A stretch of 64,000 nucleotides of DNA from Knoellia koreensis (GCF_013041615.1 NZ_JABEPQ010000002.1:930001-994000); one strand, 5' to 3'. Counted from the first letter of the stretch, positions 17,924 through 32,240 are shown. Notes: generated from the letters alone by a model not told the origin. Translations and numbers: made by a program.

Positions 17924-17965
17924 CGTGTGGGTGGGTCCGCTGCAGGGCGCGGGCCCACCCACACG
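17924..17965. terminator. Bidirectional hairpin between convergent genes
   Basis: Perfect 12-bp arms CGTGTGGGTGGG and CCCACCCACACG with an 18-base loop, placed between the FAH-family and glyoxalase-fold genes, which converge here. Confidence 0.75.
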
Positions 17966-17975
17966 ACGATCGGGG

Positions 17976-18347
17976 TCAGCTGCGCTGCGGCAGCTGCTGG
18001 AGCGACCACTGGTTGCCGTCAGGGTCGCTGAAGTGCGTGAACCGGCCCCACGCCAGGTCCTCGACGGCGGTGGCCTCGACACCGCGCTCCACGAGGTAGT
18101 CGTGGGCGGCATCGGCGTCGTCAACGACGATCTGGATGTGCTGGGTCTGCCCCTCGGGCAGCATCTGCAGGTTGGTGCCGAAGCAGAACGACGCGGCCGA
18201 CCCCGGCGGCGTCACCTGGACGAAGCGCAGGCCCTCGACCGGTGTCTGGTCGTGGTCGATGTTCCAGCCGACCTTCTCGCCGTAGAACTCGCGGGCACGG
18301 TCGACGTCGCTGACGTTGATCGGGATGAGCTCGATCCGGAAGTCCAT
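17976..18347 (-). CDS. VOC (glyoxalase/bleomycin-resistance) family protein
   Basis: 123 residues forming one pair of beta-alpha-beta-beta-beta modules: IELIPINVSDVDRAREFYGEKVGW at the start and RFTHFSDPDGNQWSLQQ at the end. Single-unit VOC proteins dimerise to form a metal site; the substrate is unknown. ATG 18347 has AGAGG five bases upstream; a GTG one codon earlier is the alternative. Confidence 0.85.
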   Translation of the reverse strand: MDFRIELIPINVSDVDRAREFYGEKVGWNIDHDQTPVEGLRFVQVTPPGSAASFCFGTNLQMLPEGQTQHIQIVVDDADAAHDYLVERGVEATAVEDLAWGRFTHFSDPDGNQWSLQQLPQRS

Positions 18348-18454
18348 CACTGCCTCTTTCCTCGTGGGGCCGCCACGGTGGCGGCTCTGGGAACGACGCT
18401 AGATGGCCTTCCGGCCACTTCCTGACCGGTATCCCGTGCGGTCGCCGGGCGCAC

Positions 18455-18634
18455 TCAGTGGTCGCCGACCGTCGTGGCACGCAGCTCCTCGACGATGCGT
18501 CGCTCGCGGATCTGCAGTGCCGGCCGGTCGACCGGTGCACAGACGCGCAGCCGGTCCTCGAGCTCGGACAGCTCGGTCAACAACTGGCGGACGGACCGCC
18601 CGGAGACGGGAGCGGTGTCGGTGGACGCAGCCAT
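18455..18634 (-). CDS. Small hypothetical protein, 59 aa
   Basis: Short helical, charged protein (VRQLLTELSELEDRLRVC... RERRIVEELRATTV) with one Cys and no membrane segment. GAGGAAG sits five bases before the ATG, which is the main reason to believe it. It is divergent from the methyltransferase at 18751. I do not recognise the family. Confidence 0.6.
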   Translation of the reverse strand: MAASTDTAPVSGRSVRQLLTELSELEDRLRVCAPVDRPALQIRERRIVEELRATTVGDH

Positions 18635-18750
18635 GGGGACTTCCTCGGTGACGAGTTCGAATGGCCCCACTGCTTGACGCCGGTTCGATCGTCGCCCGAC
18701 TTGTCCGTCCTGTCAACGCGAGCGCCGCGGCCCGGCCTAGGGTGAACGGC

Positions 18751-19539
18751 ATGGCCGAGGACCTCTGGGCGCGGCTCGCCGGGCCGTTCGCCGACGACGC
18801 CTACGCGACGGTGAAGGGGCACGTACGCACCCGGGTGATGCACGCGCACCTGGTCGAGCACCTGCCGGCTCCCCCGGCGCAGGTCCTCGATGTCGGCGGC
18901 GGCGCCGGCCACCAGTCGTTCCCCTTGGCCGCGATCGGCTACGACGTCACCCTGCTCGACTCGTCGCCCGCCATGCTCGACAAGGCACGTCAGCGGCTGG
19001 AGCTGCTCCCCACCCACGTGCGCGACCGGGTGAGGCTCGTCGAGGGAGACGGGCTCGACGCGGTTGCCGCCGTCGAGGGCGAGCGCTTCGACGCGGTGCT
19101 GTGTCACGGGGTGCTGGGTTACCTCGACGCGCCGGAGCCGATGGTCGACCAGCTGTGCCGCTGCGTGGCCGACGCTGGCGTGCTGTCGATCATGACGGGC
19201 AACGCCCACGCAGCTGCCGTCCGTCCCGCCATGGAGCAGCGGTGGCAGGACGCCGCGCGGTCCTTCGACGCGCGCACCGAGGTCGGTGTCCTGGGGGTGC
19301 AGGGTCGCGCGGACACCGTGGAGGAGCTGAGCGACCTGGTCGCCGAACGGGGCGTGGATCCCGTTGCCTGGTATGGCGTTTGGCTCTTCGTCGACTGGCT
19401 CGAGTTCGCCGGGGTCACCCTCGATGCGACCGACGAGGCCACGGTCGCTGCGACCGTCGCGACCGAGCTGGAAGCCAGCCGGCGTGACCCCTACCGCGGG
19501 GTCAGCCGGGTCTTCCACCTCGTCGGACGCAAGCCCTAG
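18751..19539 (+). CDS. Class I SAM-dependent methyltransferase
   Basis: 262-residue methyltransferase. The SAM-binding motif is VLDVGGGAGHQS, followed by TLLDSSPAMLDKA, and FDAVLCHGVLGYL as motif III. It resembles CmoM/SmtA-type tRNA-modifying methyltransferases, but the target is not certain. TAGGGT begins 13 bases before ATG 18751, so the transcript is probably leaderless; a longer frame from 18661 would overlap the divergent promoter region. Confidence 0.85.
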   Translation: MAEDLWARLAGPFADDAYATVKGHVRTRVMHAHLVEHLPAPPAQVLDVGGGAGHQSFPLAAIGYDVTLLDSSPAMLDKARQRLELLPTHVRDRVRLVEGDGLDAVAAVEGERFDAVLCHGVLGYLDAPEPMVDQLCRCVADAGVLSIMTGNAHAAAVRPAMEQRWQDAARSFDARTEVGVLGVQGRADTVEELSDLVAERGVDPVAWYGVWLFVDWLEFAGVTLDATDEATVAATVATELEASRRDPYRGVSRVFHLVGRKP

Positions 19540-19546
19540 CCACGAG

Positions 19547-19619
19547 AGCCGACGAGGGGACTTGAACCCCTAACCCCCTGTTTACAAGACAGGTGCGCTG
19601 CCAATTGCGCCACGCCGGC
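19547..19619 (-). tRNA. tRNA-Thr (anticodon TGT)
   Basis: 73 nt, cloverleaf read by hand. Acceptor GCCGGCG pairs with CGTCGGC; anticodon arm CCTGT-CTTGTAA-ACAGG gives anticodon TGT, which reads ACA (Thr); T-arm GGGG-TTCAAGT-CCCC. CCA is not encoded. It stands alone between the methyltransferase and rpf. Confidence 0.95.
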
Positions 19620-19807
19620 ACGACCCCGGCCGAAGCGGCAGGGTCGGCGCACGATGCTACCGGCGCCACGGCATACCGAAAGAACCGGCGGAACGACGTG
19701 CAGTCGCCACACCCGGCCGGACGGGCGACGAGGCCCCACGCACGAATGGCGTGGGGCCTCGTCGGCACTGCCAGTCACAGCGCCCGTCAGGCGGGTCCGT
19801 GCAGACG

Positions 19808-24169
<4,362 letters not shown>

Positions 24170-24256
24170 GTTCCTACGGTAAGCGAGGCGGGGCGTCGCG
24201 TCGGTGAGGCGTCCCGGCGGCGGCCGGGTTCACCCTGGGTATGCCGCGTGGCCGGC

Positions 24257-24685
24257 TTACTGCTGGATGTAGCCGACGAGCTGGTCGCGTTCGGCCTGGA
24301 GCTCGTCGATGCGGTGCTTGACGATGTCACCGATGCTGACGATCGCCTCGAGCTTGCCGTCGACGACGACCGGCACGTGCCGGATGCGCATGTCGGTCAT
24401 GGTGCGGGCGAGCTCCTCGACCGGCACGCCGAGATCGCTCGTGCGCACATCCGAGGTCATGATCGAGGCGATCGAGGCGTCGACGACGGATGGGCCGTCG
24501 CTGTGCAGGTGGCGCACGATGTCGCGCTCGCTCACGATGCCGGAGACCCCCTCGCCGTCCTCGCTCACGACGACGGCACCGATGCCGTGGTCGGCCAGCA
24601 GCTGCAGCAGCGTCCCGACGGTCTCGTCGGGCTTGACGGTCACGACCCCGCCGCCCTTGCGGCGCACCACGTCCGAGATCTTCAT
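24257..24685 (-). CDS. CBS-domain pair protein
   Basis: 142 residues made of two CBS domains (TVGTLLQLLADHGIGAVVVSE then MTDMRIRHVPVVVDGK), an adenosine-nucleotide-binding module, with no fused effector. Comparable stand-alone proteins are cytosolic energy or c-di-AMP/AMP sensors or hypoxia-induced proteins of unknown partner. TACCGT lies 12 bases before the ATG (leaderless). The 18-base motif at 24239-24256 abuts its stop codon. Confidence 0.82.
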   Translation of the reverse strand: MKISDVVRRKGGGVVTVKPDETVGTLLQLLADHGIGAVVVSEDGEGVSGIVSERDIVRHLHSDGPSVVDASIASIMTSDVRTSDLGVPVEELARTMTDMRIRHVPVVVDGKLEAIVSIGDIVKHRIDELQAERDQLVGYIQQ

Positions 24686-24797
24686 GTTCAGACGGTAGAC
24701 CGGTCGCCGGGTCACCGCCAGAGGGAGCCGCATAGGGTGGGACGTGACGGCCCCCTGCGCCGGGGCGGAGCCGGAGCACCCGTGGAGTTGATGACCC

Positions 24798-26255
24798 GTG
24801 TCCCCCAGCAAACGTGCCTTCGACCTCGTCGTGGCGGCCAACCGGTTGCCGGTCGACCGGGTCGTGTCCGCCGACGGTGAGGTCTCGTGGCGCACCAGCC
24901 CGGGCGGCCTCGTCACCGCGATGGAGTCGGTCATGCGCGACCGCGACGGAGCGTGGGTGGGGTGGGCCGGCGAGGCGGGCGAGGCGCCGGAGCCGTTCGA
25001 GGAGCAGGGCATGTGGCTGCGGCCGGTGGCGCTGTCCGAGGACGAGGTGAAGCAGTACTACGAGGGCTTCAGCAACGACACCCTGTGGCCGATCTACCAC
25101 GACGTCATCGTCGGTGCGTCGTTCCACCGGCAGTGGTTCACCCAGTACGAGAAGGTCAACCGGCGCTTCGCCGAGGCCATCGCCGAGGTCGCCGCCAAGG
25201 GCGCCACCGTGTGGGTGCACGACTACCAGCTCCAGCTCGTGCCGGGCATGGTGCGCGAGCTGCGCCCGGACGTGCGGATCGGCTGGTTCGACCACATCCC
25301 GTTCCCGCCGGTGGAGCTGTTCGCGCAGCTGCCGTGGCGGCGGGCGATCCTCGAGGGGCTGCTGGGTGCCGACTACCTGGGCTTCCAGCGGGTGGCGGAC
25401 GCGCAGAACTTCGTGCGCGCCTGCCGCCAGCTGCTCGGGCTGCAGACCCGTGGCGACACGGTCAGCGTCTCCCGCGCGGACGACTCCCGCCGCGTGCGCG
25501 CCAGCGCCGTCCCGATCTCGATCGACTTCAAGGGCCTCGAGGCTCTCGCCAAGGAGCCCGAGACCAGGGCCCGGGCCAAGGAGATCCGGGAGTCGCTCGG
25601 CGACCCGGAGACGCTGCTCCTCGGGGTGGACCGGCTCGATTACACGAAGGGCATCGGGCACCGCATCAAGGCGTACGGCGAGCTGCTGGCCGAGGACAAG
25701 GTGGCCCCGCCCCGGGAGGTCTTCGTCCAGGTCGCGACACCGAGCCGGGAGCGGGTCGAGGCCTACCAGCAGCTGCGCGCCGAGATCGAGGGCGAGGTGG
25801 GTCGGCTCAACGGCGAGTTCAGCCGCATCGGCGCCCCCGCCGTCCAGTACCTCCACCACTCCTACCCGCGGCGCGAGATGGCGGCGCTGTTCCTCGCGGC
25901 GGACGTCCTGCTCGTGACACCGCTGCGCGACGGCATGAACCTCGTCGCCAAGGAGTACGTCACCTGCCGCTACGACGAGGGCGGCGCGCTGGTGCTGTCC
26001 GAGTTCACCGGCGCCTTCCACGAGCTGCACCAGGCGTTCGTCGTCAACCCGCACGACATCGAGGGACTCAAGCAGGGCATCATGCGCGCCATCGAGACGC
26101 CCGACAAGGAGAAGCGCCGGCTCATGCGCGCGATGCGTCGACGCGTGGCGGACCACGACGTGCAGCGGTGGGCGGCCCGGTTCCTCGAGAACCTCGCCAG
26201 CGCCCCCGAGCGCCCCGCACCCGCCGCGCCGTCGTCCCGTGGCGGCCGCTCGTGA
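24798..26255 (+). CDS. otsA: Trehalose-6-phosphate synthase
   Basis: GT20 glycosyltransferase, 485 residues, making trehalose-6-phosphate from UDP- or GDP-glucose and glucose-6-phosphate. Family signatures: ANRLPVDR and SPGGLVTAM at the N-terminus, VHDYQLQLVP, GVDRLDYTKGI, and LVTPLRDGMNLVAKEYV. The GTG start follows GGAG at about 10 bases. A TAGGGT box at 24733 gives a leader of about 50 bases with a possible 15-codon ORF. otsB overlaps the stop (GTGA). Trehalose is a stress protectant and, in many actinobacteria, an envelope precursor. Confidence 0.94.
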   Translation: MSPSKRAFDLVVAANRLPVDRVVSADGEVSWRTSPGGLVTAMESVMRDRDGAWVGWAGEAGEAPEPFEEQGMWLRPVALSEDEVKQYYEGFSNDTLWPIYHDVIVGASFHRQWFTQYEKVNRRFAEAIAEVAAKGATVWVHDYQLQLVPGMVRELRPDVRIGWFDHIPFPPVELFAQLPWRRAILEGLLGADYLGFQRVADAQNFVRACRQLLGLQTRGDTVSVSRADDSRRVRASAVPISIDFKGLEALAKEPETRARAKEIRESLGDPETLLLGVDRLDYTKGIGHRIKAYGELLAEDKVAPPREVFVQVATPSRERVEAYQQLRAEIEGEVGRLNGEFSRIGAPAVQYLHHSYPRREMAALFLAADVLLVTPLRDGMNLVAKEYVTCRYDEGGALVLSEFTGAFHELHQAFVVNPHDIEGLKQGIMRAIETPDKEKRRLMRAMRRRVADHDVQRWAARFLENLASAPERPAPAAPSSRGGRS

Positions 26256-27022
26256 CCGTCTCGTCGCTGTTGTCGAGCGCCCTGGCAGAGGCGGCTGAGG
26301 CCGGATCCCTGCTGGTGGCAACGGATTTCGACGGCGTCCTCGCCCCGCTCGTGCTCGACCCGTCGACCTCGCGCCCCTTGCCCGGGACCGTCGACTCGCT
26401 GCGTGGGCTGGCTGCACAACCCGGCACGTATGCCGCGGTGGTGAGCGGTCGTGACCTCGCCAGCCTCGGTGCGCTCACCGGCCTCGCCGACCAGGGCGAG
26501 GTCACGCTGATCGGCAGCCACGGCGCGGAATCCACTGCGGCACAAGGCGGCTCATCGATGACCCCCGAGCAGCGCGACACGCTCGACCGGGTCACCGCCG
26601 AGCTCGAGGCGCTGATGCCGGCCCACCCCGGTTTCTGGCTCGAGCACAAGCCGACCGCCGTCGTGGCGCACACCCGGCGCATGTCGCCCGACGCCGCCCC
26701 CGCGGCCGAGGCGGCGGCGCTCGAGGTGACCACGCGGCATACCGATGTCCATGTCCTGCACGGGAAACAGGTCGTGGAGGTGTCCGTCGTGCAGGCCGAC
26801 AAGGGCACGGCACTGACCGGGTTGCGCGAGGCGCTCGGCGCCGACGCGCTCGTCTACTTCGGCGACGACGTCACCGACGAGCACGTCTTCACCCGGCTGG
26901 GCGACGGCGATGTCGGTGTCAAGGTCGGGGACGGCGAGACCGCGGCCCGCTGGCGCGTCGACTCCCCCGAGGACGTCGCGCAGGCCCTCACCCTCCTGCT
27001 CGAGCGCCGCGCCCACCGCTGA
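26252..27022 (+). CDS. otsB: Trehalose-6-phosphate phosphatase
   Basis: HAD-superfamily phosphatase of 256 residues completing trehalose synthesis. Motif I is TDFDGVLAPL (nucleophile and acid Asp), motif II VVSGRDLASL, motif III includes Lys in VQADKGTAL, and motif IV is VYFGDDVTDEHVF. GTG start overlapping otsA. Two GGCATAC motif copies lie inside it; one is read in the unusual frame giving Arg-His-Thr. Confidence 0.93.
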   Translation: MTVSSLLSSALAEAAEAGSLLVATDFDGVLAPLVLDPSTSRPLPGTVDSLRGLAAQPGTYAAVVSGRDLASLGALTGLADQGEVTLIGSHGAESTAAQGGSSMTPEQRDTLDRVTAELEALMPAHPGFWLEHKPTAVVAHTRRMSPDAAPAAEAAALEVTTRHTDVHVLHGKQVVEVSVVQADKGTALTGLREALGADALVYFGDDVTDEHVFTRLGDGDVGVKVGDGETAARWRVDSPEDVAQALTLLLERRAHR

Positions 27023-27027
27023 CGCCC

Positions 27028-27093
27028 GTCGGTAAGTCACCCAATTGGACGATGGTTGACGTCAACGATCTTCCAAATGGGTGACTTACCGAC
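27028..27093. repeat. 66-bp near-perfect palindrome
   Basis: Centred on GTTGACGTCAAC, with outer arms GTCGGTAAGTCACCCA and TGGGTGACTTACCGAC; only a few mismatches over 66 bases. It fills the gap between the convergent otsB and lacI genes and could act as a bidirectional terminator. A 26-base half unit from it recurs twice at 29602-29658. Confidence 0.85.
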
Positions 27094-27136
27094 GCAACGG
27101 GCGCCGCGCCCACCGCTGACCAGGCCGGCGACTCAC

Positions 27137-28153
27137 TCAGCGGCGCACCGGCGCAGCCGCCGTCGAGCCGCGCACGACCAGCTCGGGCCGGAAGACGTAC
27201 TCGCCGCGGGCCACCTCCTGGCCGTCGATCTCGTCGAGCAGGGTCTGCACCGCCGCCTCGGCCATCGCCTGCACGCTCTGGCGCACCGTCGTCAGCGGCG
27301 GGTCGGTGAAGGCGATGAGCGGGCTGTCGTCGTATCCCACGACCGACACGTCGTCGGGCACCCGCCGGCCCGACCGGCGCACCGCCCGGATGGCCCCCAG
27401 CGCCATGAGGTCCGACCCGCACACGACTGCCGTGCACCCGCGCTCGATGAGCCGCGCGCCCGCCGTGTCGCCACCCTCCACCGAGAACAGCGTCCGCTCG
27501 ATGAGCTCCTCGACGTCGTCGCGCCCGAGCAGCTCGCGCATCGACCGGCGAAACCCCTCGATCTTGCGGATCACCGGCACGAACCGCTCGGGCCCGACGG
27601 CCAGCCCGATCTGCGTGTGCCCCAGCTGCACGAGGTGCGACAGCGCCAGCTCCATCGAGGCCACGTCGTCGTTGCTGATGAACGGCGCGTCGATCGCCTC
27701 GTTGAACCCGTTGACCAGCACCAGCGGCAGCCCGCGCTCGCGCAGCGCGGCATACCGCGACGGGTCGGTCGAGACGTCGGCGTGCTGCCCCGAGATGTTG
27801 ATGATCCCGGCGACGCCGCGGTCGAGCAGCATCTGCACGTACTCGTCCTCGTGCACCCCACCCGGCGTCTGCGTGCACAGCACCGGCGTGAAGTGGTGCC
27901 AGGCCAGCGCCGTCTCGATGATCTGCGCGAACGCCGGGAAGATCGGGTTGGTCAGCTCCGGCACGATGAGGCCGACGAGGTCCGCAGTCTTGCGCTTGAG
28001 CCGCGACGGCCGGTCGTAGCCCAGGATGTCGAGCGAGGTCAGCACCGCCTCGCGGGTCGCCTCGGCCACGCCCGGTTTGCCATTGAGCACGCGGCTGACG
28101 GTCGCCTCGCTCACCTCGGCGTGGGCGGCAATGTCTGCCAGCCGTGGCTTCAT
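27137..28153 (-). CDS. LacI-family regulator (MalR-like)
   Basis: 338-residue repressor: an N-terminal HTH (LADIAAHAEVSEATVSRVLNG) followed by a periplasmic-binding-protein-like sugar domain (LVGLIVPELTNPIFP onwards). Start at ATG 28153, with TAACTT 13 bases upstream. A CTGCAAG/CTTGCAG operator lies 22 bases before the start, the type of site bound by MalR-like regulators of alpha-glucoside uptake. It is divergent from an MsiK-like ATPase, so it probably controls that gene and itself. Confidence 0.88.
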   Translation of the reverse strand: MKPRLADIAAHAEVSEATVSRVLNGKPGVAEATREAVLTSLDILGYDRPSRLKRKTADLVGLIVPELTNPIFPAFAQIIETALAWHHFTPVLCTQTPGGVHEDEYVQMLLDRGVAGIINISGQHADVSTDPSRYAALRERGLPLVLVNGFNEAIDAPFISNDDVASMELALSHLVQLGHTQIGLAVGPERFVPVIRKIEGFRRSMRELLGRDDVEELIERTLFSVEGGDTAGARLIERGCTAVVCGSDLMALGAIRAVRRSGRRVPDDVSVVGYDDSPLIAFTDPPLTTVRQSVQAMAEAAVQTLLDEIDGQEVARGEYVFRPELVVRGSTAAAPVRR

Positions 28154-28174
28154 GGCCGCAAAGTTAGCAAGGTG

Positions 28175-28190
28175 CTGCAAGAACTTGCAG
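28175..28190. promoter_or_regulatory. LacI-type operator
   Basis: 7-bp arms CTGCAAG and CTTGCAG around AA, between the divergent LacI-family and MsiK-like genes. Even-spaced TGCAAG/CTTGCA dyads are typical of this family. The rest of the 274-base gap contains two inverted GGCATAC motif copies (28201, 28242) and no gene. Confidence 0.7.
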
Positions 28191-28427
28191 GCGACTCCGC
28201 GGCATACCTCGCCCTGGTCGCGTGCCGACGAGTACGCGAGGGTATGCCGCGAGCCCGCCTCCGTGCCCACCGGCACGCCCACCTCCGCATGGTGGGCGTG
28301 GCTGGCGCTTTCGCCGCTGGTCAGCGAGGATGAGCACACCCGGGGACACCGATGTCGTCGGGGGCACCACCTTTACAACGGATCGTCCGGCACGTTCCTG
28401 CCGGTGAAGGAAGAAGGCAAAGACGCC

Positions 28428-29540
<1,113 letters not shown>

Positions 29541-29560
29541 GGACATCAGCTCGTATGCCG

Positions 29561-29592
29561 CGTGGCCGGCTCCCGCTCGGGAGCCGGCCACG
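29561..29592 (+). terminator. Terminator after the MsiK-like gene
   Basis: Perfect 14-bp stem CGTGGCCGGCTCCC / GGGAGCCGGCCACG with a GCTC loop, 20 bases after the stop. The 5' arm overlaps the extended motif copy that starts at 29553. Confidence 0.85.
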
Positions 29593-29601
29593 TCGGTTTC
29601 C

Positions 29602-29658
29602 CACCCAAATGGACGATCGTTGACGTCGGTAACCCACCCAATTGGAAGTTCGTTGACG
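29602..29658. repeat. Two direct copies of the 26-base half unit
   Basis: Copies at 29602-29627 and 29635-29658, both starting CACCCAA(A/T)TGGA and ending CGTTGACG. The same unit forms the palindrome at 27028-27093, so related repeats lie on both sides of the LacI/MsiK pair. Confidence 0.8.
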
Positions 29659-29700
29659 GTCCGACCGCTCCACCGTCCCTGACTGGAGGCCGAGTTCACC

Positions 29701-30951
29701 ATGGCCCTGTCCATCACGGCTTCGCGTCCCGACCCGGCGCTGCTCGACCTCCCGTGGGACACCCCGCTCGAGGACTGGCCGGAGGAGTACCTCGCGGCTC
29801 TCCCCCGCGGCATCTCCCGCCACGTCGTCCGGTTCGTCAAGCTGTCCGGTCGCGTCCTGGCGGTCAAGGAGATCAAGACCGTCCTCGCCGAGCGCGAGTA
29901 CCAGATGCTGCGCCTGCTGCGTCGCCTCGACCTGCCCACCGTCGAGCCGGTCGGCGTGGTCAGCGGCCGGGTCGACAAGGCCGGGGAGCCGCTCGACGCG
30001 TGCCTGCTCACCCGGCACCTGCAGTTCTCCCTGCCCTACCGCGCGCTGTTCAGCCAGAGCCTGCGGCCCGACACCGCGACCAGGCTCATCGACGCCCTCG
30101 CCGTGCTCCTCGTCAAGCTCCACCTGGCGGGGTTCTGGTGGGGCGACGTCTCCCTCTCCAACGCTCTGTTCCGCCGCGACGCAGGTGCGTTCGCGGCATA
30201 CCTCGTCGACGCCGAGACCGGTGAGCTGCACCAGTCACTCACCGACGGCCAACGCGAGCACGACCTCGACATCGCCCGCGTCAACATCGCCGGCGAGCTG
30301 ATGGACCTCGAGGCCGGCGGCTACCTGCCCGAGGGCGCCGACCCGATCGAGATCTCGACCCAGATCGTCACCCGCTACACCGAGCTGTGGAACGAGCTGA
30401 CCGGGCCGGAGCGCTTCGAGCAGGGTGACCGGTGGCGGGTCGACGAGCGCATCCGACGGCTCAACGAGCTCGGCTTCGACGTCGACGAGCTGTCCATCTC
30501 CACAGACTTCGACGGCACGCAGATCCAGATCCAGCCCAAGGTCGTCGATGCCGGCCACCACTCGCGGCGACTGCTGCGGCTCACCGGCCTCGACGTCGAG
30601 GAGAACCAGGCCCGGCGCCTGCTCAACGACCTCGACGCCTACCGCGCGGCGAACGACCGGCAGAACGAGGACGAGGAGATCGTCGCCCACGACTGGCTGG
30701 CCAAGGTCTACGAGCCGATCACGCGGGCCGTGCCGCGTGACCTCGCGGGCAAGCTCGAACCCGCCGAGCTGTTCCACGAGGTGCTCGAACACCGTTGGTA
30801 CATGAGCGAGCACGCCGGCCGGGACGTGCCGCTCGAGGACGCCATCGCCGACTACGTGTCGACCGTGCTGCCCAGCAAACCCGACGAGATGGCGGTGGTC
30901 GGTGTCGACACGGTCGAGATGCCGGTCGTGGCGATGTTCGACGACGACTGA
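29701..30951 (+). CDS. DUF4032 protein with kinase-like fold
   Basis: 416 residues. The N-terminal 170 residues resemble a small lipopolysaccharide-kinase/RIO-like fold: RVLAVKEIK (possible ATP Lys), LVKLHLAGFWWGDVSLSNALF (a G-D-x-x-x-x-N catalytic loop) and YLVDAETGEL (metal Asp). The C-terminal half is the acidic helical DUF4032 region with ISTDFDGTQIQIQPKV. Cytosolic. I know it only as a conserved actinobacterial family of undefined role; kinase activity is inference. GGAGG precedes the ATG by about 12 bases. Confidence 0.75.
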   Translation: MALSITASRPDPALLDLPWDTPLEDWPEEYLAALPRGISRHVVRFVKLSGRVLAVKEIKTVLAEREYQMLRLLRRLDLPTVEPVGVVSGRVDKAGEPLDACLLTRHLQFSLPYRALFSQSLRPDTATRLIDALAVLLVKLHLAGFWWGDVSLSNALFRRDAGAFAAYLVDAETGELHQSLTDGQREHDLDIARVNIAGELMDLEAGGYLPEGADPIEISTQIVTRYTELWNELTGPERFEQGDRWRVDERIRRLNELGFDVDELSISTDFDGTQIQIQPKVVDAGHHSRRLLRLTGLDVEENQARRLLNDLDAYRAANDRQNEDEEIVAHDWLAKVYEPITRAVPRDLAGKLEPAELFHEVLEHRWYMSEHAGRDVPLEDAIADYVSTVLPSKPDEMAVVGVDTVEMPVVAMFDDD

Positions 30952-31023
30952 GGCAATCCCTGACTCCTCACCCCTCCGGTCGCTAGGGTGGCCCCGGCAA
31001 CTCACCGACCGAGGGGACGACAC

Positions 31024-31764
31024 GTGAGCACCGACGACGAAGCCACCCGCCGCCGCGCGGACCTGCAGCCGGGCGCGCAGGACGCGTTCGCACCGCCACC
31101 GCCTGCCGCGCCTTCCGCCGGCGCCGGGCACGAGCAGGGCGGGTATGCCGCGTCGCCGCCGCCCGCATCGTCGCCGCCGGCGTCGCCGGCAACGGCGCCC
31201 GCCTACCAGGGCGCCTACGGAGCCGGCGCCCCGCAGTACCAGCAGGCCTACACGCCGACGACGCCGTACGCGAGCTGGCTCCAGCGCGTGGGCGCCCTCC
31301 TCATCGACAGCCTGCTCCAGCTGATCGGGATGCTCCCCTACGGCATCGGGATCGCGCTGCTGGTGGCTGGGTCGCCGACCACCGACTATGACAGCTCCTC
31401 CGGGACGTCCACCACGCTCGACGACGGCAACACCGGCCTCATGGTGGCCGGTGGGGTCCTGATCGTGGTCGGCTTCCTCGTGATGTTCGGCATCAACTGG
31501 TGGAACCGCTGGCTGAAGATGGGCCGCACCGGGCAGAGCGTCGGCAAGAAGGTCATGGGCATCACCCTGGTCGAGGAGCGCACGGGCCAGCCGATGGGAG
31601 CCCTCATGGCGTTCGTCCGCGACCTGGCGCACTTCCTCGACGGCATCTTCTACATCGGCTACCTGTGGCCGCTGTGGGACCCCAAGCGGCAGACCTTCGC
31701 CGACAAGGTGTGCAGCACCGTTGTCCTGCAAGGAAATCCGGACCAGGTCGTCCCCCAGCGCTGA
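31024..31764 (+). CDS. RDD-family membrane protein
   Basis: 246 residues. A Pro/Ala/Gln-rich cytosolic N-terminus (about 1-85) precedes an RDD domain: YASWLQRVGALLIDSLLQ (the first Arg-Asp signature), two to three transmembrane helices, then GQSVGKKVMGITLV and WDPKRQTFADKV. Function of the family is unclear; some members are ion antiporters. GTG 31024 with GAGGGGA about 7 bases upstream; a TAGGGT box lies near 30985. Confidence 0.82.
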   Translation: MSTDDEATRRRADLQPGAQDAFAPPPPAAPSAGAGHEQGGYAASPPPASSPPASPATAPAYQGAYGAGAPQYQQAYTPTTPYASWLQRVGALLIDSLLQLIGMLPYGIGIALLVAGSPTTDYDSSSGTSTTLDDGNTGLMVAGGVLIVVGFLVMFGINWWNRWLKMGRTGQSVGKKVMGITLVEERTGQPMGALMAFVRDLAHFLDGIFYIGYLWPLWDPKRQTFADKVCSTVVLQGNPDQVVPQR

Positions 31765-31783
31765 TCCGAAGGGGCGGCCGGCC

Positions 31784-32218
31784 TCAGGCCGGTGACAGCC
31801 AGGTCCAGCCGGGCACGTTGCGCAGCACCCAGAACGCCAGTACGCCTGCCAGCAGGCTGTAGAGCAACCACGCGGGGGCGACGTAGGTGCGGGGTTGCCC
31901 CAGCCACCGGCGCCGCACCCACACGACGAACGCGACCGCGAAGCCGACGACGGTCAGGACGGTGAACGGGTTGCGGGCCAGCGCGGTCGCGACATCCAGG
32001 TGGGCGAGGGCGTGGATGGCCCGCAACGACCCACAGCCCGGGCACCAGTAGCCGGTGGCGGCGAGGAACGGGCAGGTCGGGTAGTGGCCGGCCTGGTTGG
32101 GGTCGACCGCCCCGACGAACGCCACGGCTGCCACGGCTCCCGCTGCGGTGGCCGCGGGTAGAGCGACGCCGCGCCAGCCCCGTGTCGTGGGGGCCGGCGC
32201 GGCGTTGACGATCGTCAC
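31784..32218 (-). CDS. DUF2752 membrane protein
   Basis: 144 residues, three hydrophobic helices, with the family core HYPTCPFLAATGYWCPGCGSLRA (positions 32040-32100 region), where three Cys may bind metal or form a disulfide. Function unknown. GTG 32218 chosen because it gives a short N-terminus before the first helix. It follows the dispanin-like gene on the same strand at a distance of 22 bases, so they are probably co-transcribed. Confidence 0.78.
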   Translation of the reverse strand: MTIVNAAPAPTTRGWRGVALPAATAAGAVAAVAFVGAVDPNQAGHYPTCPFLAATGYWCPGCGSLRAIHALAHLDVATALARNPFTVLTVVGFAVAFVVWVRRRWLGQPRTYVAPAWLLYSLLAGVLAFWVLRNVPGWTWLSPA

Positions 32219-32240
32219 TGCGACAGTGTCGCAGACGGGC

